DNA of 64,000 nucleotides, taken from Chamaecrista fasciculata (lineage: Eukaryota; Streptophyta; Magnoliopsida; Fabales; Fabaceae). Of this stretch, positions 48,780 to 61,188 are shown piece by piece. Each line of letters opens with the position of its first letter. The stretch's first letter is position 1. Where the stretch lies: positions 17,214 to 81,213 of the forward strand of contig QANZ01035159.1 of the NCBI GenBank assembly GCA_003254925.1, in the 5' to 3' direction. A program made the translations under genes and the position numbers. The notes under the pieces are model-generated. The model worked only from the letters and a program-made list of their open reading frames with translations, was not told where the DNA came from and searched no databases.

Positions 48780-49880
48780 TAATTGGATCACATGCTATTA
48801 GACATATTATGGAATATCATATCTTTTATGCATTTAATTAGTTTTTAAATATACCTACTTTATAGGAATTACTTATATGCCTACTTTATAGGAATTAGTT
48901 AATATCATAATTGATTTAGTTTTATTTAGTTTTGAATTTCGATACCGTATCTTTAAGATACCCTTTTGTTCCTTTATATATACCCTCACCATAACTAGCG
49001 CTAGCTACTACCAATTATGTCGTTCCTCAACAAAAAAAGATTTCATAATATGATATTACCTCTTAAGACTATTCTTTATGGACGCTACATCAAAGAGCAA
49101 GAATAAATAGAAGACTTTTTCAAATGCTTAAGGTTATAACAAGATTGAACTTTTACGTGACTGAATATTCTGCTAAGTGTTTAGTGCTATTTACCATATT
49201 CTCTGTAATTCCTTGGTAGAAAATCATTTTGTGTGAAATCCTCTTTTTGTGAGAAAAGTCTTCCTTAGTGAGTGGTTACAAGATAAGAGGAGTATATAGG
49301 AACCGTGAGACTACGAATTTGTGGAGATTGTAAAAAGATAATTGTAAAACCTTCGGTGTCGTTGATTCCATTGTAATTGGTTAGTTTGCCCACATAATAT
49401 AAAATTTCCTCGCTTTGTGCTTAGGCCGTGGATGATTCCTTCTTTTTTTTTCGTAGAAATATGGAACTTCATTAAAGATACAAAGAACAAGGAAAGTCAC
49501 CAAACATTACAAAGCAGAAAATAAAGAGCACAAGGGCCAAAAACTACAACAAAGAAATACGAATCAGCCAATACCACATACCACGGGGATAATACAGTCC
49601 CGCAGCAAAGGCAGAATACACAAAAGCAGGACAAAAACTAAAGGAGACAAAAGGACATTTAGACTTCAACGCAGCAGCGGCAAGAGAGTCTGCACTTCGA
49701 TTTCCTTCCCTCAAAACATGGCTGATCTTGTAGTTCCTAAAACGGATCAGATATGACCTACATTCATCAATCAGGGAACTGATGGAAACCAAAGACCCAG
49801 TTTGTGGGTGATTCCTTCTATCCCTCAACTCTTTATATTCCGCATTTTATCTTTTTGAGTTAAGAAACTGTTTTCGTAAG
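48780..49880 (+). repeat. Probable old LTR region hit by a LINE
   Basis: A TATA-like TTTATATATACCC (about 48970) and a downstream CTTAGGCCGTGGATGATTCC word, similar to the GCCGTGGA...GTAGG part of plant copia LTRs, suggest an LTR. Ends could not be fixed, so this is tentative. Confidence 0.35.
49444..49803 (-). mobile_element. 5'-truncated LINE with 16-bp target duplication
   Basis: The element is flanked by GTGGATGATTCCTTCT (49428-49443) and GTGGGTGATTCCTTCT (49804-49819), one mismatch. On the minus strand it ends in a poly(A) tail (complement of T run at 49444-49451) and encodes an RNase H-like C terminus with ISSLIDECRSYLIRF and HVLREGNRSADSLA. Only 360 bp were copied. Confidence 0.8.
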
Positions 49881-50336
49881 AAACTCTGAAATTATTTTAA
49901 AGAACTGTTAATTTATACCTAAAAGTTTTAATTTTCAATTCAACGCCCTTTTGGAATATATTCTAGTGTATTCTGATTAACATGTACAATGTATAAAACT
50001 GACATTTATTTCATATATATATCTGTAAATGTTAGAGAATTTTAAATTTTTTTGTCTGAATGAGAATTTTAATTTAGATATATATATATAGAGGATTGTG
50101 TTCTTGTTTGGATTTAATTGAGATATTTATATAATATCTATTTATTTTTAAATAATCACAAAGATCGGTCAAATTTAAATCTATCACCTGTATTAATTAA
50201 TAGTGCTCACTCGAGTTCTCATTGGTCAATTAAGGATCAGAAAATTGAGCAATCAAATTATAATCTGATTGGATTATAATCTAATTGGATTATAATCAAA
50301 TGGTGTTTTGATGAAATTTAGAAAAGAAAAATTTAG

Positions 50337-51116
50337 NNNNNNNNNNNNNNNNNNNNNNNNNNNNNNNNNNNNNNNNNNNNNNNNNNNNNNNNNNNNNNNN
50401 NNNNNNNNNNNNNNNNNNNNNNNNNNNNNNNNNNNNNNNNNNNNNNNNNNNNNNNNNNNNNNNNNNNNNNNNNNNNNNNNNNNNNNNNNNNNNNNNNNNN
50501 NNNNNNNNNNNNNNNNNNNNNNNNNNNNNNNNNNNNNNNNNNNNNNNNNNNNNNNNNNNNNNNNNNNNNNNNNNNNNNNNNNNNNNNNNNNNNNNNNNNN
50601 NNNNNNNNNNNNNNNNNNNNNNNNNNNNNNNNNNNNNNNNNNNNNNNNNNNNNNNNNNNNNNNNNNNNNNNNNNNNNNNNNNNNNNNNNNNNNNNNNNNN
50701 NNNNNNNNNNNNNNNNNNNNNNNNNNNNNNNNNNNNNNNNNNNNNNNNNNNNNNNNNNNNNNNNNNNNNNNNNNNNNNNNNNNNNNNNNNNNNNNNNNNN
50801 NNNNNNNNNNNNNNNNNNNNNNNNNNNNNNNNNNNNNNNNNNNNNNNNNNNNNNNNNNNNNNNNNNNNNNNNNNNNNNNNNNNNNNNNNNNNNNNNNNNN
50901 NNNNNNNNNNNNNNNNNNNNNNNNNNNNNNNNNNNNNNNNNNNNNNNNNNNNNNNNNNNNNNNNNNNNNNNNNNNNNNNNNNNNNNNNNNNNNNNNNNNN
51001 NNNNNNNNNNNNNNNNNNNNNNNNNNNNNNNNNNNNNNNNNNNNNNNNNNNNNNNNNNNNNNNNNNNNNNNNNNNNNNNNNNNNNNNNNNNNNNNNNNNN
51101 NNNNNNNNNNNNNNNN
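50337..51116. other. Assembly gap (780 N)
   Basis: The sequence after the gap is the right arm of a GGTACC foldback element, so the gap may include its left arm. Confidence 0.95.
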
Positions 51117-51224
51117 AAAGTGTTAATGGAGAATACCACAGGGTACTAAAGTGTCATTTTTTAAACTACGGGGTACCAAAGTGAAATATGACCAAACTAC
51201 AGGGTACCAAACTATAATTTACCC
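51117..51224. mobile_element. GGTACC foldback element, right arm
   Basis: AAAGTGTTAATGGAGAATACC and CAAACTATAATTTACCC match the last 108 bp of the 46682-47057 copy; the remainder is in the gap. Confidence 0.7.
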
Positions 51225-51616
51225 TTTTAATTATTTTGAGACTGATTCGCTAACTTGACACAAATTTAGAGATAAAAAGTAAATTTTGTCCAAAAATAAT
51301 TATTTAAATATAAAATTAAAATTAATAATAAATTAATATATGATTTAAATTATATTTTTAAAATGAAATCATATATATGAGAGAAAAGAAAAAAAAAGCA
51401 TATAGAATTTCCATGAAGAAAATCAATTAAAAATTTTATCAATATTTTATACTTTATAATTGTTTTGCTGCACACAAATCTAAAACGTCGTCGTCTGGTA
51501 TCAAAATAGTGTGCTTTGAGCTGCTGAGTTAGCAACGTGGTGAGACAAGGAGCACAAGATTTGTTGGATGGTTGAGATGAGTTGAATTATAAAGAGAAAT
51601 TCACATAGTTGAAATT

Positions 51617-52744
51617 GACCAAAGTCCTATTTTGATCCTTCAGTTGTGCTCAATGTTTTAAATTGGTCCCTCGGTTATTTTTCGTTTCATATTAATCCCT
51701 CAGTTTTTCAAAACATGGCATAGTTAGTCCTTCAAACGTTTTCCACTCATTTTTCCGTTAAATAAAAAAGACAAAATTGATTTTTAACTCTTAAAAGTTT
51801 AAATTTTTGCATTAAGGACCTTTTTCTTTATAATAGAACCAAAATGTAAGAAAGAAAAAATAATTGGAGGTTTTATTTTATTTCACCCAAAAAACACCTC
51901 TCTCTCTCACTCTCACTTTCTCTCTCTACCGTAACAATGAAGGCAGAAAATGGCGGCATCTGCGAGAAAATTGTGCGGATCGATACTCCGATCTCTCTCA
52001 TCGTCCGACAGATTCAGTAATTTCGGTTCCTCATCGTCATATTCCTCATCGGCATTCGCTTCATCAAGTTCGAGCTTCACTTCTCACTCCACCATTTTCT
52101 TCCATCGTTCCAACTCTCTGACTCGCATTAACCTCCATGCATGGTTTGTCTGCCTCTGTTCCTTCCTCCGTCGACCGGTCAATCTCACCAAGTCGATCGA
52201 TTTTTGTGAAGCAACAGAACCACCATAAGAAGCAGACTTGCATGTGCTCGCCGACTACGCACCCTGGCTCTTTCCGATGTATACCTTTCTTTCTTTGAAT
52301 ACCTTTCTTTCTTTCTCCATGGTGGTTCAAACTGGAGGCATGAGAGGGGTCATCAAGAGAGAGAAAGAGAGCTGAGAGTGAGACAGGGAGAGAGAGAGAG
52401 AGAGGTTTTTTCTGGTGAAATAAACTAAAACTCCCAATTATTTCTTCTTTCTTACATTTTGGTTCTATTATAAAGAAAAAGGTCTTTAACGCAAAAATTT
52501 AAACTTTTAAGAGTTAAAAATCAATTTTGTCTTTTTTATTTAACGGAAAAATGGATGGAAAACGTTTGAGGGACCAACTGTGCCAAGTTTTGGAAAACTG
52601 AGGGACCAATATGGAACGAAAAATAACTGAGGGATCAATCTAGAACATTGAGCATAACTGAGAGACCAATATGAAACGAAAAATAACCGAGTGACCAATT
52701 TAGAACACTGAGCATAACTGAGGGACCAAAATAGAACTTTGGCC
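51617..52744. mobile_element. Pack-MULE carrying a serine-rich gene fragment
   Basis: TIRs of roughly 310 bp: 51617-51935 (starting GACCAAAGTCCTATTTTG) and 52430-52744 (ending CAAAATAGAACTTTGGCC). The flanks are GTTGAAATT (51608-51616) and CTTGAAATT (52745-52753), a 9-bp duplicate with one mismatch. The right TIR has an internal tandem duplication of an ACTGAGGGACCAATATG-type unit. Between the TIRs lies captured host-gene sequence, not a transposase. These three features together define a Pack-MULE. Confidence 0.8.
51950..52290 (+). pseudogene. Captured serine-rich protein-like gene fragment
   Basis: The ATG at 51950 begins MAASARKLCGSILRSLSSSD, followed by a serine-rich run and a TRINLH block, matching the N-terminal half of the serine-rich-protein-like family. 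The frame then shifts; further on, in another frame, KKQTCMCSPTTHPGSFRC appears. The C-terminal half (NRLNMRRSAM to the end) is not included. The first frame ends after 92 codons. A short chimeric transcript is possible, as for other Pack-MULEs, but function is not implied. The complementary 3' half of a related gene lies at 26100-26547. Confidence 0.75.
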
Positions 52745-53466
52745 CTTGAAATTTAAGGGGATCCGAATCACAAAATGATAGAATATGAGAGTGAATATAT
52801 ATCGTATACACAAAGGATGTAATAAATTTAAGCAAATGTTAGAGATTTAGATAAAAAAAAATATGCAAGATGGAGAATTATCAAAATTATTTTTAATCTA
52901 AATACTTTCATCCTAACAAAAAGTTTTATATTTCTGCTATAAGATTATCTAAAAAAAATATGTTTGACAAAATTGCTTCTAGAAAAAAGATAATATAAAC
53001 AAAAATTATGATAAAGAAAACCTTGCGATAAACACATAAGCAACTTTATATAAACTTTCTCTTAATCTAATTCGATTTTCTAAATAGTTCTTAAACGTAA
53101 ACGAGGTTTTTTTTATTAACAAAAATTTAATAACAGCGCAACAAAATAAAATCTAAAAGAGTAAAAGAAGACAAACTCAAGCATTGTATCCCCCTAATAA
53201 TGAGCATGATGTCTGAAAATCCCATTGTTGATTGTTGGATACTCTTTTTTCACATGAAAAAGCAAAATGTAAGCACAATATAATTAAACATCTCCAATTT
53301 CACAGCGCCTCCAATTATACCAACTTTGAAATATAGCTTAATCACGCTATTTTTTGTTTTATTATACCAAGATAGAGGGCTAGATAGAAATTTAGATGAT
53401 GACATGTTGCAGAGTCTTGTTTTTTTTTTTTTGCCAATGGCACTATTTTTTGTTTTTTAAAAAAAA

Positions 53467-56056
53467 TCAAAGTGGATAAGCCTCAATAATGGAAAGAAAA
53501 GTTGGGATGGTGACGATTTTATAGCGAGGGAAGCCAGCTTTCTGTAAGAGATTCTTCCATTGCAACTCAGTCCTCTCTCTTCCACCAGATGAATGTGCAA
53601 TCATAATTAAGTCAAACACGAAGGCAGTATCATCGAACATTCCATCACCTTCTTCCTTCACAACAAATTCTGCTATAATAACTTTTCCTCTATTTTCTGG
53701 TATTGCTTTCTTGCAATTTTTCAATATTTTTATGCAATCATCATCGCTCCAATCATGCAATATCCACTGCATCACATATATAATTTGTCACACACAATAT
53801 ATATACATATATATAATAGCATGCATGTTTCAGTTACTTAATTGGAGCCATGGCGCCCTTTTAATTAAACAACATTCATATCGATCTCCTAGCCTAATCA
53901 TTCTAATCTCTTTTATATTTTTAGGCAAAAGTACATTTTTAGTCCCCAAACTTTACACTAATTATCAATTTTATCCCCAATATTTTGTGGTTAATTTCAT
54001 CCTTAATATTTTGCATTTTAATCAATTTTATCTTTTAACTAACTTTTTTTTTCATAAATTAATGACACACTTCATCTTGTTTTTAAATCTGAGTTAGGAT
54101 TTGAACTTCTTTTTTTAACAATTTTATATTACATATCATTAGGCACATAATTTCTATTGTTAATATTTAGTTAAAATAAGAGTGAAAGACAAAGTTGACT
54201 AAGATACGAAATATTGAGGACAAAATTGACTGTAAAAAAAGATTATGAACGAAATTGACAATTGCTATAAAGTTTGTGTACCAAAAAGGCAATTTTGCCT
54301 ATATTTTTATCATATAATTCATTATGTATTTTATTGAGATCACGTGCATGCCTTTCACTAGAAATCAGTATATATCTATATCTATATATCTATATTCATA
54401 TTCATACTATATTATATGTGTGAGGGGTACTTTGATTGGTCAAAATTAATTTTATTTTAAAATATTAAAAGAGGAAAAAAAACAGTGAAGGGAGTTAAGT
54501 AACTTCAATTCCCACTACTTTGATGGCTACCAAAAAAAAAAGTTCTCACAACATCAAATCTATATCTATATCTATTTATACTATATTATATGTGTGAAGG
54601 GTGTTTTGTTTGGTCAAAATTAATTTTATTTTAAAATATTAAAAGAGAAAAAAAAAAATAGTGGAGAGAGTTAAGTAAATTCAATTCCCACTACTTTGAT
54701 GGCTACCAAAAAAAAAAGTTCTCATAACATCAAATCTATATCTATATCTATATCTATATCTATATCTATATCGATACTATATTATATGTGTGAGGGGTGT
54801 TTTGGTTGGTCAAAATTAATTTTATTTTAAAATATTAAAATAGGAAAAAAAATAGTGGAGGAAGTTAAATAATTTCCCACTACTTTGATGGCTACCAAAA
54901 AAAAAAGTTCTCACAACATCAAATCTATATCTATATCTATTTATACTATATTATATGTGTGAAGGGTGTTTTGTTTGGTCAAAATTAATTTTATTTTAAA
55001 ATATTAAAAGAGAAAAAAAAAAATAGTGGAGAGAGTTAAGTAAATTCAATTCCCACTACTTTGATGGCTACCAANTAATTTGAGAGAATCTGGTGGTTGT
55101 TAACTTCTGATAGTTTAAATCATAGCCGTATAACGTTTTTCATGTATGAGATGTTATTCGTATATAATTAATGTGATATATTCTAACAGTGAGTGCTTTA
55201 TGATGAGTTAAAGTGTTAAACCTTATAAGTCTACCTAATTATATTATAACTGGTAATAATAGTAGATATATACCTTCATAAAAACTGCATCAGCTTGGGG
55301 AATAGAGTGGAACATGTCTCCTCCAACGTGAGTGACTCTATGATACTGAGGTGCGGTAGCGATGACATGTGGCAGATCAAAATTGATACATTTGATGTGC
55401 GGATAGGATTTCACAATCTCTGATACTGTCCCTCCGATTCCTCCTCCAACATCCACCAATGATTCAATGCTCTCGAACCCATCTTTGTATCCTGCGATGA
55501 TGCCACTCATTACAATCTTAGCCGTACACTCCATCGCATCATTGAACATCTTGTTGAAATCTGGGTTCTCCGATGCAAAATCCCAAATCTCACGCCCATG
55601 AGCTTTCTTGAAGGCGATCCCACCTTCCTTTACGCAACGGCTCAGATAGTGCCACGGAGCCACAGCACTTGGATGGTTCTCCATCATAAACATTTCCACA
55701 AGGTTTAGGCTCGCGTCACGTACGATCCATCTGGAAGCGTATGTCAAATCGTACAGCGTGTCTCCGCCGTCTGATGGATGATGAGCGCTGAAGATCCTAC
55801 GGCGGACGAGGAGCCTCATGATGCGTTCCAGGCACGTGACGTCTGGAGAGGGAGCATCAGAGAGAGCTGAGACTATTTGGGACAAGCTGATTGGTCCACC
55901 GTGGCGGTGTATGATATCTGGTATGCCAAGCTCCACAGCAGATTTGAGAGCCATGGAATCTGCGAAACTGAACATAAACTTCCATACATCGGCTTGGCCT
56001 TGTAACATCAATAATCCCTCCTCTTCTCTCTTCCCATTATTATTACTCTCTCCCAT
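53467..56056 (-). CDS. Class I O-methyltransferase (COMT superfamily), intact
   Basis: Two exons, 56056-55274 and 53766-53467, phase-0 intron, 360 aa. It starts MGESNNNGKREEEGLLMLQG. Seen: dimerisation domain with QADVWKFMFSFADSMALKSA (residues 21-40), PWHYLS (134-139), AFKKAHGREIWDF (148-160), SAM-binding VDVGGGIGG (201-209), HVGGDMFHSIPQADAVFMK at the exon 1 end, catalytic His265 in [11 protein letters not shown], and GGRERTELQW to IIEAYPL. No residue typical of the family is missing, so this is the best preserved member of the array. The overall pattern is closest, from memory of the families, to norcoclaurine 6-OMT and acetylserotonin OMT-like enzymes; the acceptor substrate is unknown. 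Its intron (53767-55273) contains a MITE and a tandem-repeat array. Confidence 0.9.
53923..54300. mobile_element. MITE in OMT intron, 8-bp duplication
   Basis: A 378-bp foldback with AGGCAAAAGTACATTTTTAG at the left and the complement of AGGCAAAATTGCCTTTTTGG at the right. Both sides carry ATATTTTT (53915-53922 and 54301-54308). The target duplicate is AT-rich, so its length is suggestive rather than decisive. Confidence 0.65.
54381..55074. repeat. Tandem repeat, about 3.8 units of 178-189 bp, in OMT intron
   Basis: Each unit contains a TATATCTATATC microsatellite, ACTATATTATATGTGTGA, GGTCAAAATTAATTTTATTT, the GAGTTAAGTAA word and CCCACTACTTTGATGGCTAC, then a poly(A) and GTTCTCACAACATCAAATC. 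TTCTCANAACATC recurs near 54541, 54719 and 54908. The last unit is cut at the single N at 55075. An isolated copy in inverse orientation is at 8462-8620. Confidence 0.8.
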
Positions 56057-56111
56057 CTCTCTCTCTCTCTGATTTTCTGATAGTAGATGCCAAGGGGAGA
56101 AATAGCTGCCT

Positions 56112-56124
56112 CTCTATATAAAAA
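56112..56124 (-). promoter_or_regulatory. TATA-like box of the intact OMT
   Basis: On the minus strand TTTTTATATAGAG lies about 60 bp before the ATG at 56056, a normal place for a TATA box with a short leader. A CT-rich run lies between it and the ATG. Confidence 0.5.
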
Positions 56125-57064
56125 GAGCTAACTTAAAGAGGCTAAAAAGCTTACAATAATATAATTCCAAAAGTGAGCTCTATAAATAAGAGAGAGACTA
56201 ATAAAGTCTGTAACTAATCAACTACATACCACACATGTACAGTTTAAGAACAAAACAAAATAATGATCTCATTTCTATTTTGACTTATTAATATAAGTAG
56301 ATACGCTGAATTTTTGGATGAATCACTCAATTATTTTATAAGGTATATATCGCATTCTATATATGATTCATGTGATTTGGAGTTGGACCGTAGCGTTATA
56401 TATATAATTTTAATATAATTAATAATGTATGTATGACTTCCAATTTAAAGTGATTGAAGGAAGGAAATAATTAAGAGGGTGGCTGATGCCATTAGCTAGC
56501 AATGAATACAGTACTTAGTTATAGTATAGGGTTAATTAATTTGGATTTATATTATATATTATGGTGATTCTAGAAGGGGATTAGGTGATAAATGAAAACT
56601 GGCACTTGTCTCTTTGTGTGCAGATATATATGTAGGTGATGATTCAACCTCATTTGTCAATTCTAGCTCCCCCACTACGAGAAAGAGCCTTCTAGAGTTG
56701 TAGTTGATCACAGATCTGATATAAAATCGAAACGATATATGGATCCATCAACGAAGATGAGAAATAGTCAATTAGATATGATATTAGTGTTGATCTCATC
56801 AATTAGTTCATTTTTTAAGCAACCATTATTACTCTCTTTTTTTGTCTTCTTGTACATATTTTTCTGGTCATCACATGTAGTTAGATTTTTCATAGAAATA
56901 TAGTGTTATAATATTAAGAAAAGAAATTACTGTTTACATTTTCATCTGTGAACAATGTTTTGAAGATATATAGCCGGAGACAAGACACTGATTCTGAGAG
57001 CTATAAAGGGATAAATTAACGTATTTTAACCTTTGTGACACTGTTCTTTACCTTTTAATTTCCT

Positions 57065-57592
57065 TAGGTTAAAGAGTTATTTTGGTCCTAAATGTATGTC
57101 CAAAATATTCATTTTGATCTTTATATTTCAAACTATTTAAATTCATCATAAATGTTGGTAAAATGTTCCAATTTGGTCCCAAACTATTGAATATGATCAT
57201 ATTTATCTTGTGTCAAGTTTGAATGTGATAAGTTCAGAGTTATATATTGTTTTCAAAGAATACTTTTTCTATCCAGTAGGAACCGTCAGGATCAGTAGAC
57301 AAGGTCAAATCGGTCATGAAAGTATACCACTCGTTTCATGGTCAAACAAACAAAAATTGATCATATTTCTCTCGTTTCAAATTCAAATGCGACGAATTCA
57401 TAGTTACAAGTCATTCTTAACAAGTCATTTGAATTTGAAATAAGAAACGATAAAAATATGACAAAATTCAATGATTTGGGATTAAAATGAAACATTTTAC
57501 CAACATTTAGGATTAATTTGAAAATTTTAAAACATAAAGGATTAAAATGAAAATTAAGACATATTCAAGACCAAAATAACCCTTGGACTAAT
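57065..57592. mobile_element. Foldback element, fuller copy of the 14850 family
   Basis: The left arm GAGTTATTTTGGTCCTAAAT and the right arm GACCAAAATAACCC are complementary; inner TTGGTAAAATGTT and AACATTTTACCAA also pair. About 528 bp, no coding capacity. It is absent from the duplicate at 61.9 kb, so it entered copy 1 after the duplication, or was lost from copy 2. No clear target duplicate was found. Confidence 0.6.
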
Positions 57593-58467
57593 TCTTTATA
57601 AATATGCTAGCAGAACTAATATCAAATTAAAGAAGAGCCTACTATAATTAAAATTCTCCCTGCATTTATCAAACTCTTTTTATGTAATAATGGAAAAATA
57701 TCCATCTCCGACTCCAAGTTCTTTTTCTTATTATTTTTATTTTTTATAGGCCACGTCTATAGGTTGTCATTATTACGCAATGCTAATAATAATACGTTTT
57801 CTACTATTTTAATCTTGTAATTTGCACTACTTATCACTAACATGATTGAATCATTGAATGTTAGACTATAAGCGCTATCCATGTATTAAATTATAAGCGC
57901 ACGTTTTTTTGTTTTTAAAACGTTATTTGTATTTTTAAATTGTAGTAAACATTGTCGTCACAATTATGAAATATGGAGCATCAATAATTCAATATTCAAT
58001 CGTACTTATAACTAGATTACTTAATAATTATTATCTTCTTTTCAAAAACAATTATTATTATCTTATTAATCATTTTTGAGTATGCCAATTGCCAGGACTA
58101 ATCACTTTGAAGTAACATCTCATATCAAACTTCATTATTTATTTTTTATTTTTTCTTCTTTTGAAATATATATTCCATTATTTCTTCACTGACTAAAATA
58201 TATGTAGCTGAATTAGTAATAAACTTCCTGGTCTTATTATCCTTCTCGTTAGAGAAGTATTATTCCAGAATAAAACAGGTCAATTGATGGTCATTTTCTT
58301 CCAGAAGTATTATTCATTCTACAACTTATGTTTCAAACTATGTTACTTGTCATTGTTTTCTAACAAAATTTTTCTAAAATCCATTTGCATAAATTTCTTT
58401 TTGGGGCAAGACAGAGGAGGTTAAAGCCTCCCAAAAAAAAACATGCATATATATATATATATAATAC

Positions 58468-58834
58468 TGTTGGGCGGAAGCGCAACCCACACAAGAAATA
58501 AAGGAAGAGGAAACGGAGAAACGAACACAAATCTTTAACGTGGTTCGGTGCCTCAAGACCTACTCCACGGCCCCCTCTGGGACAAAATTCACTATTTGTA
58601 ATTTTTGCACGGAAAAAATTACAAACCCTCCTCAATACAATTTTTGACTGGAGAAAATTGCAAACCCTCTCTCAAAAATGACTCACAACTACCCAAACCT
58701 CAATACACCCATTAGTATTTCTATGTAAGTTGTGGTGCCTTAGAAGCTCATATCTCACTTATATTTATACAAGCCTCACACCCCCTCAATGTTTTTCCCA
58801 ACCGATGTGGGACTTTCAATGACTAAGCCCAACA
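58468..58834 (-). mobile_element. Copia-type LTR (solo or partial)
   Basis: TGTTGGGCGGAAGCGC at the left and GACTAAGCCCAACA at the right. Read on the minus strand it has GAAAGTCCCACATCGGTTGG near its start, a TTGTATAAATATAAG TATA region and the GGCACCGAACCACGTTAAAG word near the end, all usual in plant LTRs. The 5-bp flanks differ (AATAC, TTCAT), so it may be a rearranged remnant. The duplicate near 63020 lacks it. Confidence 0.65.
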
Positions 58835-59299
58835 TTCATAATTCATTTGTAAAAGTAAATGGTTTTAAAACATTCATAATTCAGATTAGACCAAATCAAT
58901 TATAAGTTTACACATGTAATTCTGTAAACATATGAAGAAATGAATCCCATGAAATTTTTATGATATAATACATGTCACAAAACCAGTGATCCTGCACCAT
59001 TTGCACCATTGACTATCTAACAAACAAACAGAGAAACTAACATTAGAAAATGCATCTAGTACTTTACTCCAACTAATTTGGACTTGACTCGCGTGACATA
59101 TCTAATTATAGTAGGAGAGTTTCCCACCAGGAGTAGTTGCATTCTTAAGGTCTTGAATCTAGGACTTTGTTTAAATAATACTAATTATCAAGCCTCTTAC
59201 TACTTGGATCAATCCCTTGTTAGTATTAAAAAATGCATTTTCTATGTAGTAAATTATAATTAGACTAAATGTAATTATTATTTAGCTCAGCTTCAAAGA

Positions 59300-59560
59300 A
59301 CACAAAAACTGATTGATACAACTTATTGAGAAGAGAAGATTTGCCTGCAGTTCAGAGGGGATAGATAGTGTTATTGAGCTGTCTACAATACTTACAAAAG
59401 TTTCCCACTTCCGAATTTGAACATAACATGTTGGTTCTGAAGAGCAGAGGAATAATAGTACACCTATTGCCACTGGTACAAGAGATTGTAAGATGGAAAA
59501 TCTTTTATTTTGTGAAGGTCTTCCAACGAAAGCTCTTTCTCCAATTGCATCCTGAAGCCA
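59300..59560 (-). other. Unidentified coding-like exon, duplicate 1 (20-bp deletion)
   Basis: Homologous to 63440-63704, including VPVAIGVLLFLCSSEPTCYV, a possible membrane segment. Relative to the other copy, 20 bp after ATGGCTTCAG (near 59555-59560) are missing, shifting the frame. I do not recognise the protein. Confidence 0.3.
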
Positions 59561-60479
59561 TTGAATAAAATTGGCAAAAACAAAAATGTCAATACACTCA
59601 AGTGGATATTCTCCAATAGATACAAAGCATTCTATTTTGGTACTGAAGCAAACTCTGTGATTCCTAAATGTTTGCCTACCAAATAAGTAAATGACAAAGA
59701 AAATGTGCATACTTTTGCCATAGTCCAAATCTTCAATTTAAATTCACAATATGCCCTGCTTTAGTTTCATTCACATGAAATTTCATTAAAAAGAAACGGT
59801 GAGCTCACTTGGTTTATAGAAGATCTGCAAGTTCAGTATTTCTCAAGTTGTGGTATTGAAAAAGTTAATGGAGCCCTTTTACCAGTTATAGATTGTAACG
59901 TGTAAAAATTGCCCTTAGTATTGAAGTTCTCACAATTTTAAAACCCTGTTCTAATCTGGCAATTCAGTCTTCTTTTGTGGGAGATATGCAGAAAAACAGG
60001 GAAGAGATTTTTTTTTTTTTTACAATTTAATTACAAAATTAATTAATATTAATTTTAAATTAATGTAAAATATAACAACATCTATAAAATTATAGAAAAA
60101 AACTTGATTTCTTAGTAAAAATCTTAATGAAAGGGGTTTTTTTATACGAAATAACAAATTTAGTTCAATCTTTGATAAATTTTCAAACTTCAAATAGATT
60201 TTTTGCCGTCACTAAAATTTAGATATTCTTATGTATTATAGCCTATTAAAATGAATTTACATCCCCTATAGTGCACTATAAGTAAAGTGTTGAGAGAGAA
60301 AAGAACAATCAGAGAGAGAAAGTGTCAGTAGAACCAACAACTCTGACATTTTCTCTCTCAACACTTCACAACTCTAAATTCGTTTTTAATAGGCTAAAAT
60401 ACCATAAGAATCTCAAAATTTTAGTGAGAGAAAGTGTCAAAGTTATGGGTCTCACCTAGGGGTGTACAAGGGACTCGGC

Positions 60480-60585
60480 CGGCCTGGCAACCCAGTGGAC
60501 CCGGCCCGACCCGAGGGTGTTCGGGCTGGGTCCGGGTCTAGTGTTTCTAGGCCCAGCCCAGGCCGGGCCCAGCTCGGGATACTCT
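60480..60585. repeat. GC-rich GGCCC/GGGCC repeat
   Basis: GGGGTGTACAAGGGACTCGG opens a block rich in CCCGGCC and GGGCCGG-type words, as in the ends of plant MITEs with AGGGGTGTACA termini. The other end was not found. Confidence 0.4.
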
Positions 60586-60699
60586 CATTTTTTTTTTAAC
60601 TTTTACTATACATATTTATATTTTATACTACTAAATATATTTTTTAATTGTAAGAAATACATATCTATTATTATTTTTATCAATTGTGTATTAAAAATA

Positions 60700-61188
60700 G
60701 GGTAAAATACAGAAAAGGGCCCTGTGGTTTGGCCCTATTTCACTTAGGGTACCTGTGGTTTAAAAAGTTACAATTAAGGTCCTGTGGTTTGCTCCGTTTG
60801 CAAAAAGGGTCCCAAGAACTTTGAACCATCCAAACTAACGACGCAGGCTTCTCTCACGTGACCTGCAACCCCAAACCCTAATTTTTTAGTCATTCTCACT
60901 TGAAGCTCGCGATTTCATCTCACTTTCACTCTCTCCATTGCGATTTCGTCTTCCTCTCACTCTCACTGTCGCGATTCATCCTTCACCTTCATACTCTCCA
61001 TCGCGATTCCACCTATACCTTCATTCTCTCTCTCCCGCTCGCGATTTCACCCTTTAATTGCAGAAACCCGTTCGTGTTGCAGAATCCGTTCGAACAAGAT
61101 GAAATCCGAAGGACTAAAAGCTTCATCCTCAACCTACTGCATCCTAGTTCACAAACGGCCAAGAAAGTCGCAGACAAAGGCAGGGACT
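60700..61188 (+). mobile_element. Possible MULE end running into an N
   Basis: GGGTAAAATACAGAAAAGGG and three CCTGTGGTTT units form a TIR-like left end, followed by a CT-rich, leader-like part and a 114-codon frame with no recognised domain that is interrupted by the single N at 61189. The right TIR is missing. Confidence 0.35.

Larger units (their letters stand above)
55076..59990. repeat. Segmental duplication, copy 1
   Basis: Shares with 61380-64000, in the same order, the OMT intron end, exon 1, GACAAGACACTGATTCTGA, CATTGAATGTTAGACTATAA, CCATTTGCATAAATTTC and the TTGATACAACTTATTGAGAAG region. Copy 1 has an intact exon 1 and additional inserts (foldback at 57065, LTR at 58468) absent from copy 2. 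Confidence 0.75.
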
